A program made the position numbers and the translations under genes. From NCBI GenBank assembly GCA_048213135.1, contig PS015140.1:27467-91466 (forward strand): a stretch of 64,000 nt of DNA. The letters run 5' to 3'. The notes below the pieces were generated by a model. The model did not search any database and was not told where the DNA came from. It worked only from the letters and a program-made list of their open reading frames with translations. Positions 16,840-28,341 of the stretch are shown here, one piece after another. This DNA comes from Reclinomonas americana ATCC 50394. Its lineage: Eukaryota; Jakobida; Jakobea; Jakobida. The stretch's first letter is position 1. Each line of letters begins with the position of its first letter.

Positions 16840-19800
16840 ATGTTGCGCGTGGCTGGTGCGCTTGGGCTTAAGCAGTCGGCCTCGCCGCCGCCTACGTTTG
16901 GCTTGTCTGCGCTGAATCAGTCTGTTGCGTGCGTGGAGAGGAAGTGGGTGAAGAAGAGGGAGACTTGTTTCTCTTTCTCTCTCTCTCCCTCTCTCTCCCT
17001 CTCTCTCTCTCTTGTGTACATTCCTTTACCTTGTCTCTGTCATTCTCTATGTCGCTTCTTGCACTTTGTTTCTTGCTTCTCCCTCTTTGTTCTTCTTCTT
17101 CTTTTCTTCTTGCCTCCCTCTCCCTCTCTCTCTGTGCTCTTCCCTCTCGCCACCATGTATTCTGTTGCTCTTCTCTTCACTGTTTAGTGCTCACTCTTCC
17201 ATCCTCCTCTCCTCTCCCTCTCTCTATCTCTTCCCCTAGGCCTCCCTGCACTCAAAACGCGTTTCTCCTTGCATTTCGCGCTCATATTCTCTCTTGCGCG
17301 CCACAGGTCAACCTGCACAAGGCAATGTGCGCGCCCGTCATTGCAGTCGAGTAACCTGCTCGCCCCTCACTGTCTCTCTGCCATTTGCTGAGTGCGTTTC
17401 TCCTATTTGTTGTTGCAGTTTCTGATTTGGATTGCGCACGGGTTGTCGTCATCGACGCCGATTGTTCCGCTGGTGTATTTGGCGTTGCATGGAGCGTATG
17501 GCGCGTGTTGGGTGCTGAAGAGCGTGTGCTTCCGCGATCGGGGCTTTGACATTGTTGCGTGGCGCTGCGGGGCGTGGGCGGAGTCTCGCCGGAGTGATGG
17601 TTGATTCTGTGCCGGTTTTCGCTCTCTGTGGATGTAATGCTACCCTGTTTCCCTCCCATATCTGTTGTTGATGGTGTCCCTCCCCTGTCTCTTCTCTATT
17701 CCTCTCTTCACTTTGTGTGGATGGTGTGCATTTACCCTGTTTCTCTTCCGTATTTGCTCGCTAACCATACCGCTTCCCCGTCTCTTCTCCTTGTGGATAT
17801 GCTTTCCTCCCATATCTGTTGTTGGTGGTACCTCTTCCCCGTCTCTTCCCCTTTCGTCTCTTCTCTTCCCCTCTCTTCTCGTGACTGCACTCTCCCTGTT
17901 CGATTTTTGCCTCTCTCTTCCCCCGTCGCATATCCTTTCATCTGTTCTCTTCTCTTCCCCTCTTCAGTGTGGTTCTACCCTGTTTCTCTTCCGTATTTGC
18001 TCGCTAACCATACCGCTTCCCCGTCTCTTCTCCTTGTGGATGTGCTTTCCTGTCCGGTTCTGTCTTATGTTGTCTCGTCCTTGTATCTTACTCCCCTCGT
18101 CTCTTCTCTTTCCCTCTCTCCGCCCTGCGTAGATGTACTTTCCCTGATCTGTTTGTCTCTCATTCCCGTCGCTTATCGTTTCATCTCTTCTCTTTTCTTC
18201 CCCTCTTCACTTGGTGTGGGTGTGGTTCTGCCCTGCTTTTCTCCCGTGTGTCTGCTCTCTGATGGTGCCTCCCCTGGCACTTCTCTTTCGTCTCCTCGCT
18301 CTATGTGGATGTGCATTCCCTGTTGGTTCTGCTGTCTTATCCCGCCTCTTCTCCGTTCGTCTTGTCCCTTCTCTGCGTGGATGTATTTTTTCCCTTGTTT
18401 CGTATCTGCCCTCTTTTTGTTCTCTCGTCTCTCGTCTCTCGTCTCTCTCTCTCTCTCTCACTCTCTCTTCTCCTTTACCTCTTCTTTCTCTCCCCTCTCT
18501 CCGCTAAAGGGCGATTCATCTTGTCTCTGAGTGACGGACATTTGCTTCTTCTGACCTTCCTTCTCGTGTTTGTGCGAATCCTGATCCCCGTTTTCCTTGA
18601 CGCTCACCTCCTTTGCCCTTCACGATGCAGCCTCTTCCATGGTACCTGTTCGCGTTCACGCAGTTCTCCGCTGGATTGCACTGGTGAGTCCACTACTCGG
18701 CACCATGTTTCCCTTGAGTTCCAACCCCTCGGCGCTGCAGGGTCAACTCGTGGCTGATTGTGCGCTCGGACCACCGTGATACGTCGCCGTGGACGGTGTG
18801 CCTCTCGGTGGCTCTCGTGTGCATGGGCATGTTTGGTGCGTTGTGGGAAAGGAAAGGCATGGGGTTTGCGTACTGCATCTCACTCCAGATTGTCGCAATT
18901 GCAGCGCTGTACACGGCCGACTGCCAAAAGGTGCGCGTCACTGCAGCTGCATATCAATCGCCCTGCTCGCTCATCTCCTTTCTATCCCAGCACTTTGTGA
19001 TGAAGTACAACTCTGGGAAGCTGATGACTGACGGCGTGTTCGGTGAGTGGGCTGAAGAGGAGAGGAGCGGTACATTGATGGTTCTGCTTGCGCTACATCC
19101 TCCACACGACACCTTGCACATGGTCTTTGTAGCTGTAACCCTCTCCTCGTTTCCACAGTTTCATTCTCCACACCTCCCTTTCTTTTCAGTTTATCTCTGC
19201 ATCTTTCGTTTTCCATTCTTCTTCTTGTTATTTGTAATCCACGCCACCATACCCTTCATCGTTCGAGTGACACGTGAGAGATTTCATTCTGCGCAGTCCC
19301 TTCTACTTCACACTTGTTCTTCTTCGTTCGAGTGACACATGACGTACAGACTCTTGGACGCATTCGTGTCACGTCATTTCGTCCGGCTGTGTTGCACCGC
19401 ATATCCCAGTCCGTGCAGAATCTCCCCTCCGCTTTTCGTTCCTTCTGTTTCTGGCGTGCATCACTGTCCTACTCTGTTCAAGATGTACACACCTGGAACT
19501 GAAGTCCATTCACCTTCTGTAACTATATCATGTGCACCCTGCTATCGTTCTTCATTCCAATGGCTTGAGAGTGACTATGCACTCATTGGCAGTTTCTGCC
19601 CGTCTCATTCCTTTCGTCCCTTATGTCTTGTGCTCCTCACTGCCCTATTCACCGTTACGACGGGTACGCGGAATAGCGACTGTCACTCTTCTTTTCTTCC
19701 GCCCCTCCCCCTTCCTCATCTCCCTCATCCCTCCTTCTCCCCACTGGCAGCCCGCGTCCGCAACACCAACTACCTCGGCGAGATGCTGCTGTACACCGGC

Positions 19801-19968
19801 TTCAACATCCTCTCCACCTCGCCCCTCATCTCCTTCTCCATTCTCGCCTGCTCGTGGTTCGGCCTCTTCACCCCCAACATGCTGGTCAAGGACAAGAGCC
19901 TGTCGCGCTACCCCGGATGGGAAGAGTACCGCCGCCACTCGGCGCTAGTGATTCCCTTCTTGCTGTGA
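16840..19968 (+). CDS. DUF1295 / sterol-reductase-like multi-pass membrane protein
   Basis: About 257 residues in the model: exons 16840-16923 (start uncertain), 17307-17348, 17419-17553 (or to 17599), 18631-18683, 18741-18930, 18991-19042, 19751-19968. It is strongly hydrophobic. The motif NLHKAM is followed by LVYLALHGAYGACWVLK, and the C-terminus has RVRNTNYLGEMLLYTGF and SRYPGWEEYRRHSALVIPFLL. The last pieces match the C-terminal signature of the DUF1295/ERG4-ERG24 reductase and ICMT-like superfamily (R-x-x-NY-x-GE, then KY/RYP-x-W-x-x-Y). These are ER membrane enzymes that use NADPH or SAM; which one applies here cannot be decided. The junction 17348/17419 needs a non-canonical donor, and an exon of about 20 residues may be missing between 17553 and 18631. 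Confidence 0.75.
17600..18500. repeat. Degenerate tandem repeats in the DUF1295 gene intron
   Basis: Pyrimidine-rich intron with repeated blocks such as CTCGCTAACCATACCGCTTC (near 17758 and 17999), each followed by a GTCTCTTCTCCTTGTGGAT segment. The spacing of about 240 bases indicates diverged tandem duplication. No exon is supported except possibly one near 18510-18570. Confidence 0.75.
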
Positions 19969-20040
19969 AGAATATCAATGACGATAAAGGTGCAAAACAT
20001 AAACAGAGCGTGTAATCGAGGAAAGAGAGACAGAGAGAGC

Positions 20041-20564
20041 TCAGTCCCCCATTATTCTCATCGGTACCATGCGGACGCTGTTGCGACGGAACGACGCGGG
20101 GCGCGCGACGGCCGCAAAGCGCGGGAAGCAGTCTTCGCGGAGAGAGCGGAGCACTGGTACACGCGCTGGATGAGCATCATCGGTAAGGGCAAGGCAACGA
20201 GTGGTAAACAAGACTCACCATGAACCAAAACCGGCCCAAATACGCCCATGGAGCCTCCCTCCGGTTGCCACACCTTTGAATTCGTTGGCGACAAGCCGCT
20301 TGATATCGACGGCGGGGAGGCCAGGTCGGTAAAAGGCAACGGCTCGGCCTCGCAGATGCGACGCACGCGCTGCAGCAGGGTCAAATCAGCGGGCTCCTCG
20401 AAGCGTTGCGAGCACTGTGTGGTGGTTGTGATGGTGAGGGAGGGCAAGCATTAAAGGGGGGAGATGGCCGACAAACCTCGTACACCACGTCGTGCGGCAG
20501 GTTAAGTTCATGCTGACCGTACTGCATCACGAACTCTGCGGTAGGGAATGAGCGACGAGCGAGC

Positions 20565-20602
<38 letters not shown>

Positions 20603-20667
20603 TGAGAGAGAGGAGGAGTGATGAGAGAGAGAGAGGGAGTGATGAGAGAAGAGAGAGAGGGAGTGAT

Positions 20668-20750
<83 letters not shown>

Positions 20751-21291
20751 NNNNNNNNNNNNNNNNNNNNGAGACGGCGGCAATCAATCAACTCACCTTG
20801 GTACAGATCCTTGGCGATGAGTTCGGCTTCGGACCAGTCGTTGGGATTGGAAGGTACGCAGGACGGATCGTGGCGCTCCTTGGCCAACTGTCTTCGCCAG
20901 ACCTCCACCATGGCCACGAAGAGTTCGTTCTCCAGCTGTCCGCAAAAGGGAGAAGTGGGTGAGACGCGAAAGTGAAAGGGAGGTGAAGCACAAGAGAGAC
21001 ATGGAAGGGAGTAAGAATCAGCACACTCTGCTCAAGTTGCAAACTCTCGCAACCACCTGTATTTCTTCTCTTCTCCTTCCTCTATCGTTGTCCTCTCCTT
21101 CTATCACTCTTTCTCTCTCTTTTGTGACACAAGAAGCCCATCAGGAGCGGCTGCAAATCCCTATCTACGCACCCATCTCCTTGTCTGATTGACTTCTGCG
21201 CTCACAAACAATCTCATACTTTCACTCTGCCTATGATGCATTCACCACTTCCATTTGTCTTCTCTTCTCCTTCCTTTATCGGTGTCCTCTC

Positions 21292-21351
<60 letters not shown>

Positions 21352-21414
21352 NNNNNNNNNNNNNNNNNNNNTCTCTCTCTCTCTTCTTCGTCGTCTCTCT
21401 CTCTCTCTCTCTCT

Positions 21415-21455
<41 letters not shown>

Positions 21456-22921
21456 TGAGAAACAAGACATTTATCAGGAGATGCTGCACATCCCTTTCTG
21501 CGCACATACTTCATCACAACAAACTCACATATAACTTTCACCACCTCCTCTCCATCTCTCCTTCTCTCTCGTCTTGCCAAAGATTTAAAAACCTATCGGC
21601 TGTCGTTGAATTTCTCGCACTCTCTCCGTTCCTCTCGCATTCTCTCCACTCGTGTCTCCCGGTTTCCCGTGTTCTCCTTGACTCGTTTACACATGAACGC
21701 ACAGTCACTCCTATGTAGTGCCTGAGACACAAGCTTGATGGCGGGCGTTGCAACTCCATATTTCACCAGCTCTCTCTCACTCTCTCTCTCTCAAGATTCA
21801 AACAACCTATCGGCTGCCGTGACTCCCGGTTGCCCGTGTTCTCTCTTTCACTTGTTTACACACAAACGCACAACACTGCTACTTAGTGCCTGAAACACAA
21901 GCTTATGGCAGGTATTGCATCCCCAAATTTCATGCGTTCTCTCTCTCTCTCTCACTCTCAATTCCCTTCCCCTCCCTTTTCCCTTAGCCTTTCCCTCCCT
22001 CCCCCACTCACCGCCAGCTGTCGCATCAAGTGCTCGCGGAACTGACTGCGAACCTGCGTCCCACACACGACAACCAAGTGAGGACACGAAACACACTCAC
22101 CCTTCGTTCACAAGCACACTCAACATCTGGGTCCGACATGGCCTCGGCAAACGACAGCGAGTCGAGCAGCGACTGCTCCTTCTCAGTGCTCTGCTCCGAA
22201 CGCGCTCGGCTGGCCCAGAAATCCAACACCAGCGTCATGAAGGCACCAAAGAGTCCGGGAATGGTAATCAGCAAAGTGGCAAACGCCGGTCCGAGGGCGT
22301 CGGCGTTGCCAAAGGGCGAACTCGTGGCGGTGATGCCGACCGCAACTGCAAGAGAGGGAGAGTGAGCCCGCAGTGCGGACTTGCGCAATGCAGTCTCCAC
22401 ACTCAACTCGGCGCGAAAATCACTTCCGCGATAGCGATGCACAGTAGCTCGTTGCGATGATACAGCGCGTCACGAATGCCTGTTGCGTTGTAAGACAAGG
22501 AATGTAGGATCAGGAGAGTGAGGTCCAATAATCACGCACGACGCAGGCGGAACGCTGCAGCGGCCAGGCCGACCGCATACAGCAGATCCACAATGCTCGT
22601 AATCAGCGAGCCGTACTCCTCGATCCAGCCGCAGAAGCAGAACTGCTGGCTGGCCGGATTTGGAGGGAAGATCCACGCCCACGAGGACACACCGTATTTG
22701 ATGGATACCACGGCTGCGCCAAGTGGGGACGTGAGGGCGGAAGGATAAAAGGGAAAGGGGTGTAAAAGGGAAAGGGGGTGCAACAGGGAAGGGAGGGGAT
22801 ACAAGGGGATGGGAATGTGGAACAATAGAGTGCACCAAAGAAAATGAAGTGACAAGCAACAATAATGAAGAAAAGGGCAAGGTACAGAGAAGACGGTGCG
22901 GAATTAAGATCAGAGAGAGAA

Positions 22922-22952
<31 letters not shown>

Positions 22953-25024
22953 CAGAGAGAGAGAGACAGAGAGAGAGAGAGGAGGAGAGAGAGAGAACGA
23001 AGAGAGAGAGAGAGAGAGACAAACACGATACTCATGGGAAGAAAAGTGACGAAAACAGGAGGAACAGAAGGCAAGTAACGTGGAGAGAGCGAGAAAGGGA
23101 AAGATGAAAAGAATGCAGTAGAGGAAAATTTCGATGTTCAAGAGGGATGAAGTGACCCACACGATACGCAAGGGCAGAGCAGAGAGCGAGAACGGGAAGA
23201 TTGTACGCCAAGTGAGACACATACACCGAAGTTCAAGAGACATGAAGAGACGCACAAAATGGAACAAGCGAAGAGGATAGGGCGCGAAAAGGGAAATGGC
23301 GAAGCTACCACGACAGATTAGAGATGACAACGACGTATTCAAGGGAGACGAAATGACGCACGCAACAGGAATGGAAGGGAAAGCAGAGAGGAGAGAGCGA
23401 GAAAGGGAAAGATGGAGAGCTTGTATGCCAGATGTGATACAAACTTCGATGCAAGAGAGACGAAACATACATACACACACACTCTCACACACAAACACAC
23501 ACTGCACTCACTGCACTCACGAACACACACAGCACTCACTGCACTCACGAACACACACACACACACAGAGAGAGAGAGCGAGAAAGGGAGAGCATACACA
23601 AAGCATAAGGCCACGTCATGCAAGACACCACCAACGCACCAAACATGATCAAAAAGTAAAAGATGGCCAGAACCAGTGACCACCACAGCAGGCGCGTCTC
23701 GGAAAAGTACGCCGCTCGCCGATACATGCGCTTGTGCTTGTCACTGGACTGCAGGCGCACTTCCTCGGTTGGTTGCTGCGATACGTCCTGGTACAGCGCG
23801 AAGGAGGCCTTGAACTTGAGTTCTAATCTGTACATGCGGAAGATCTGCCCGCGACACATCAAGAAATGAGCGCCTATTCTTTTGCTGCATTTCCCCTGTT
23901 TCTCTTCCCACCTGCAGCGTGGCAAACACAGCGAATGCCCACGTGGCCAGGAACGGAGCGTGACACCACGCGGTATTCGCCTCGGTGACCACCACTTCCA
24001 ACCATCTGGAAATGCATGCGTCAGCGTGGTGATGGAATTGTGCGAGAGATGGGTGGATTTACGCAACAATACCAGCGAGCCGATGACATAGGAGGCCGCA
24101 CCCAGCAGTGGCGATCGTTTGCTCAGTCGCCTTCTGAAGACGACGAAGAACTGCGTGGAGGAGAAGGGGGTGAGATGGGAAGGGGATGAGGAGGGGAAAG
24201 GGAGGGGGAAGGAGGGAAAGAGTGGAAGAGGAGAAGAGGGAAAGAGGAGAAGAGGGAAAGAGGGAGAAGAAGAGAAAAGAGGAAGCGGAAGGCGATGAGG
24301 AAGAGGACGAGGGAAAAGAAGGACGGATGAGGAAGAGAAAGAGGGAAGAGGCAGAGGCAGAGAATGAGGAAGAGAAAGAAGAAGCGGACGAGAACGAGGA
24401 AGAGGAAGTAGCTGAGGAGGAAGAGGAAGAAGGGGAAGAGGAAGAGGAAGAGGAAGAGGAAGAGGAAGAGGAAGAGGAAGAGGAAGAGGCAGAGGAAGAG
24501 GGAAGAGGGAAGAGGGAAGAGGGAAGAGGGAAGAGGGAAGAGGGAAGAGGGAAGAGGGAAGAGGGAAGAGGAAGAGGAAGAGGAAGAGGAAAGACGGAGG
24601 GGAAAGACGGAAGGGGGAAGCGGAAGGGGGAAGCGGAAGGGGGAAGGGGGAAGANNNNNNNNNNNNNNNNNNNNCCTTCTCTCTCACACACACACGCCAC
24701 TCACAATGCCAATCAACGACGCCAATGCTCCCGCAATACTCCACACCGCCTTTGCACACACGCACAACACAATCAATGGGGAAAATCGCATTAGACTGCA
24801 AACTCTCTTCTCGCACACACAGCACACACACACTCACCTGATTAAACGGAGTCGCCCACATTGGCGCAAACCCAGCCGCAATCCACGTCATGAGCGCACT
24901 GATGCACTCTGCACACAACAAAGAGAGAGAGAAAGAGAGAGAAAGAGAAAGTGAATAACTCCGCCTCCTCACTCACACAATTAACGAAGACATGCGCACC
25001 GGGAGAAGGCGGCACGTCCGCCAT
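20041..25024 (-). CDS. Seven-transmembrane protein with C-terminal RGS domain
   Basis: About 525 residues. Minus-strand exons: 25024-24973, 24908-24838, 24749-24705, 24150-24068, 24005-23912, 23844-23640, 22713-22540, 22479-22408, 22345-22125, 22053-22012, 20935-20797, 20535-20477, 20414-20219, 20165-20041. Residues 1-300 hold a series of hydrophobic segments (for example LVLAIFYFLIMF and LLITIPGLFGAFMTLVL), consistent with about seven membrane helices. From about residue 340 an RGS fold follows: VRSQFREHLMRQLA, ENELFVAMVEVWRR, EFVMQYGQHELNLP and finally VPVLRSLREDCFPRF. RGS domains accelerate GTP hydrolysis by G-alpha subunits. 7TM-RGS proteins are known from plants (AtRGS1) and several protists, where they hold G-alpha inactive at the plasma membrane until a signal arrives. 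An insertion of about 55 residues interrupts the RGS domain between helices 7 and 8. No ligand is known. Confidence 0.87.
20565..20780. repeat. (GA)n microsatellite with a 20-N gap at 20751-20770
   Basis: Intron between RGS exons 11 and 12. GA runs with GTGATGAGAGA interruptions. No coding content. Confidence 0.9.
21040..21960. repeat. Internally duplicated intron of the 7TM-RGS gene, with (CT)n and a 20-N gap at 21352-21371
   Basis: Within the 1076-base intron, two pairs of diverged copies are visible. One pair is around 21060-21180 and 21250-21520, sharing TTCTCTTCTCCTTCCT and an ATCAGGAG..GCTGCA block. The other is around 21575-21780 and 21795-21960, sharing AACCTATCGGCTG, CACAAACGCACA-like, and TAGTGCCTGA..CACAAGCTT. 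CT microsatellite has expanded inside the first pair. Confidence 0.8.
22850..23640. repeat. Large purine-rich intron with repeated GGGAGAGCGAGAAAGGGAAAG-type segments
   Basis: The 926-base intron between 7TM-RGS exons 6 and 7. GA-rich DNA contains about four diverged copies of a roughly 90-base segment with an AGAGCGAGAA.GGGAA block followed by GCCA.ATGTGA, plus a CACA microsatellite near 23465-23570. No gene is supported. Confidence 0.7.
24180..24690. repeat. GAAGAGGAA purine array with a 20-N gap at 24655-24674
   Basis: Intron between 7TM-RGS exons 3 and 4. It consists of AGGAAG and GGGAAGA units in blocks. It gives poly-Glu open frames on the plus strand, which are not genes. Confidence 0.9.
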
Positions 25025-25160
25025 CTCAGCAAACACGCGCGCGCAAAGAGAGAAACACGGCAGAGGCACACACAAGTGCGCGCGCGAGAAGCGTGTGACT
25101 GTGGACAGATGAGCGCGCGCGAGCGAACTGTCCTAGCGCTGTTGAAAACGGAGGGGAGGA

Positions 25161-25835
25161 GGCCGGATGCAACTTGCGGCAGATGCGAAACGTAGTTCAC
25201 TAGCTGGTGGAGGCGATAGACGGGTCAGAACTGCTTTCCTGCTTTCCAAACGCGAATTGTTCGAATTCATTGCACGCGAAGAATTCGATTGCAGAATGGT
25301 CGGATGCAACTTTCGGGAGATGCACAACGCAGTGCACCAGCTGATGGAGGCGATGCAAGGATCGGAACAGAATTCACGATTTCTAATTCAGCTGCAAGTC
25401 GTGGAGAAATCGATTGCGATGCGCAGCGAGCGTGAAACTTAGAACGGGAAGGTCGGACGCAGCATGTTACAGCTGCATAGCGCAGTGCGCCAGCTGGTAA
25501 TGGCGATGTAAGAATAGCTTTCCTGCTTCTATGTGCGGGCAAACGCGAATTATCAGCGCGAAGAGAATGCAGCCTGAGAGGGTAAGGTCGGACACACCAT
25601 ATCACAGATGCACTTGTGCAATTCAGAACCTGGCAGAGGCACTAGAACGCTTAAAACTGCTTTCCTGCATTCTGTGTGCGGATAAACGCGAATTGTCCTC
25701 TCTGATGGAAAGCAGACAAGGGAGGGCCGGATGCAGGATATAAGAGATGAATACTATAGTACGTGAGCTGGTAAATGAAGTATAAATGAAGTACACGAGT
25801 CAGAACTGCATAGAATGCCAGCCTTCTCAAGTCAA
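25161..25835. repeat. Five diverged tandem copies of a roughly 140-bp intergenic repeat
   Basis: Units start at about 25161, 25298, 25451, 25586 and 25725, each opening with GG(T/C)CGGA(T/C)GCA or a close variant. Then come CAGATGC.-like and CAGCTGGT..-like blocks and, in several, CTGCTTTCCTGC and AAACGCGAATT. They fill the divergent intergenic space between the 7TM-RGS gene and the Tho1-like gene. No conserved reading frame runs through the units, so they are probably non-coding. Confidence 0.85.
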
Positions 25836-26064
25836 GCTAGCGCGCGAGCACATTAATATTGTCCATGCGATGAGAAACCAAACACACAATGTCGCATGCA
25901 CCTTTCTGCAAACGTTTCTCGCATCACAGGAGCTTACAGACTTGCTTCCTGCTTTAGAACCACCTTTCCTCCTATCCCCTCCTGCAATCCCGCGTGCGCG
26001 GACAATGGACAAAGCATCTGTCCCTCCACCATCTGTCCCGCCATCACACACTCACACTCACACA

Positions 26065-28303
26065 ATGCCGCCAAAACGCAAGCAACGACGGGCGACTGCC
26101 TCCTCCGCCAAGGGCGACTCTGCCGGCGACGACGCCGAGATGGAGATGCACGACGCCGGCTCCGCAGCCGCCGCGCACGAGACATCACCATCTGCGCCAT
26201 CGTCTGCAGCCGGCGACGACCACGACGCAGCCGCTGCACACGCAGAGGGAGCAGCAGCACCTGCAGCACCAGCAGCGCACGACGACGACGACGAGTTGCT
26301 GGAGAGTTTGTTGTCGGAGGGCGGCGGCATGGCAAATGGCGACAACAGCACAAGCAACGCAAACCCCCCCTCGGCCTCAACCAACACTGCCACCAGTGAC
26401 ACGCAAGCCTCTGCTGCTCCTTCCTCTGCTGCTGCTGCTGCGCCTCGCAAGCACGTGGTCGCGCCCTCGCCCATGCTGAGTGCAGCGGCCAAGGCAGCCG
26501 CGGCCTCGGCAGCCAGTCGCACAGCATCAACACCTTCCACTGTTGCAGGCAATGGTGCGCAGAGTGTGCCGCAGGTGAAGGTGACTGCGCCGACTCCGCA
26601 ACCGGCGAGTCCAGAGGGAACTGGTGCTGCGGCGGCGGCGGCTGCGGCTGCGGCTGCTGCGGCTGCGTTGAGTCATGTGTTGGGAGCGGAGGATGATCCG
26701 CGTGTGCATCGTGCGAAGCGCTTTGGGATTCCGTTGGTGAGTGGGAAAAGGCGAAGGAGCGATGAGTGGGATAAGAAAAGGGGACAATAGGAGTGGGCTT
26801 GTGTGAGGCACGGCTGTTGTGTATGTGTGTGTGTGCAGCTTGCGTGTGGAGCATTGGTGAGAGAGTGCCTGGGAGCGTTGGCTGTGGAGAGGGCGATGGG
26901 GAAAGGGGACAATATGAGTGGGCTTGTGACTTTGCGGGTTGTTAGGCGCGGCTGTTGTTGTGTGTGTGCAGCTTGTGTGACGTAATGGAGTGAGAGTGCC
27001 TGTGGGAGCGTTGGCTGTGGAGAGGGCGATGGGGAAAAGGGGACAATAAGAGTGGGCTTGTGACTTTGCGGGTTGGTAGACGCGGCTGCTGTTGTGTGTG
27101 TGTGCAGCTTGTGCGTGTGTGAGGTAGTGTGGGAGAGAGTGCCTGTGGGAGCGTTGGCGGTGGAGATTGGGGAGAGGCAAAGTTGAACATGCATGTTTTT
27201 TTTGTTGTTGTTGTGCGTCCCGCTCATTGTGTGATTCGTTTTGTGTGTGTTGTTTGTCTTTGTGTACGATATGCTGATGCATGGTTCGTTGTGCGTTGCT
27301 TTGCCTCTCGCTATCTCCTTCTGTAAGAATACTTTTGTCTTGTGCTCCACGCTGTATCTGTCATCTCCCCATCGTATTCGTGTGCTTGTCTTCTCTCCCT
27401 CTCTCTCTCTCTCTCTCTCCTTTCCTTCCCTCTGACAGTCACTTTTCTTCACTCTTTCTCTCNNNNNNNNNNNNNNNNNNNNNNNNNNNNNNNNNNNNNN
27501 NNNNNNNNNNNNNNNNNNNNNNNNNNNNNNNNNNNNNNNNNNNNNNNNNNNNNNNNNNNNNNNNNNNNNNNNNNNNNNNNNNNNNNNNNNNNNNNNNNNN
27601 NNNNNNNNNNNNNNNNNNNNNNNNNNNNNNNNNNNNACGCTGTCTGTCTTCTTCTCATCGTCGTGTTCGTGTGATTGTCTCGTCTGTCTTGCTCTCTTGT
27701 GTGTTGGTTTCTTGTGTTTCTCTGCTTCAGCGTGGCGTCGAGCATGTTGGGGGACGTTGTTGGGGCAGTGAATTGAGAGAAGCACAACTAAGTCTGCGTG
27801 TCTGTTCTCTTCTGCACGAGTATCATGTGCACCTCTCTCTCTCTCTCTTTCCTTCACTCTGTCTGTCGCTCCTTCACTCTTTCTCTGTTTTCTCCTCATC
27901 TTATTCGTGTGCTTGTCTCGTCTCGCTTGCTCTCTCGTGTGTTGGTTTCTTGTGCTCCTCTGCTTCAGCGTGACGTCGAGCAAGTTGGGGGACGTTGTTG
28001 CGGCAATGAATAGAGAGAAGCGCAGCTAACTCTGCGTGTCTGTCCTCTTCTGTATGAGTATTATGTGCACCTCTCTCTCCTCTCTCTCTGCCGAGAACGT
28101 GTTCCGTGATCCGAGTGCGTGAAGAACAGAGAAGGGAGAAGTGCAGTGGAACGTGCATTGTAGAGGCAGAGAGCGGTGTACGCGTTTGGGACTCGAGGGT
28201 TTCGGGCGCAGAGCAGCAGCAGCTGATTTGGGTCCAATTGCAAGCTGTCTCGATCTTCCACCCTTCTCTCGCTCGAATGCGTTCATGCTCTATGCTCTCT
28301 CTT

Positions 28304-28341
<38 letters not shown>

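Noticed and set aside
24186-24794. Plus-strand poly-Glu protein
   Set aside because: It consists of GAAGAG repeats ending at a gap inside an intron of the 7TM-RGS gene.
25161-25835. CRISPR-like array
   Set aside because: Units are diverged, 110-153 bases long, lack short identical repeats with unique spacers, and lie in a eukaryotic genome.
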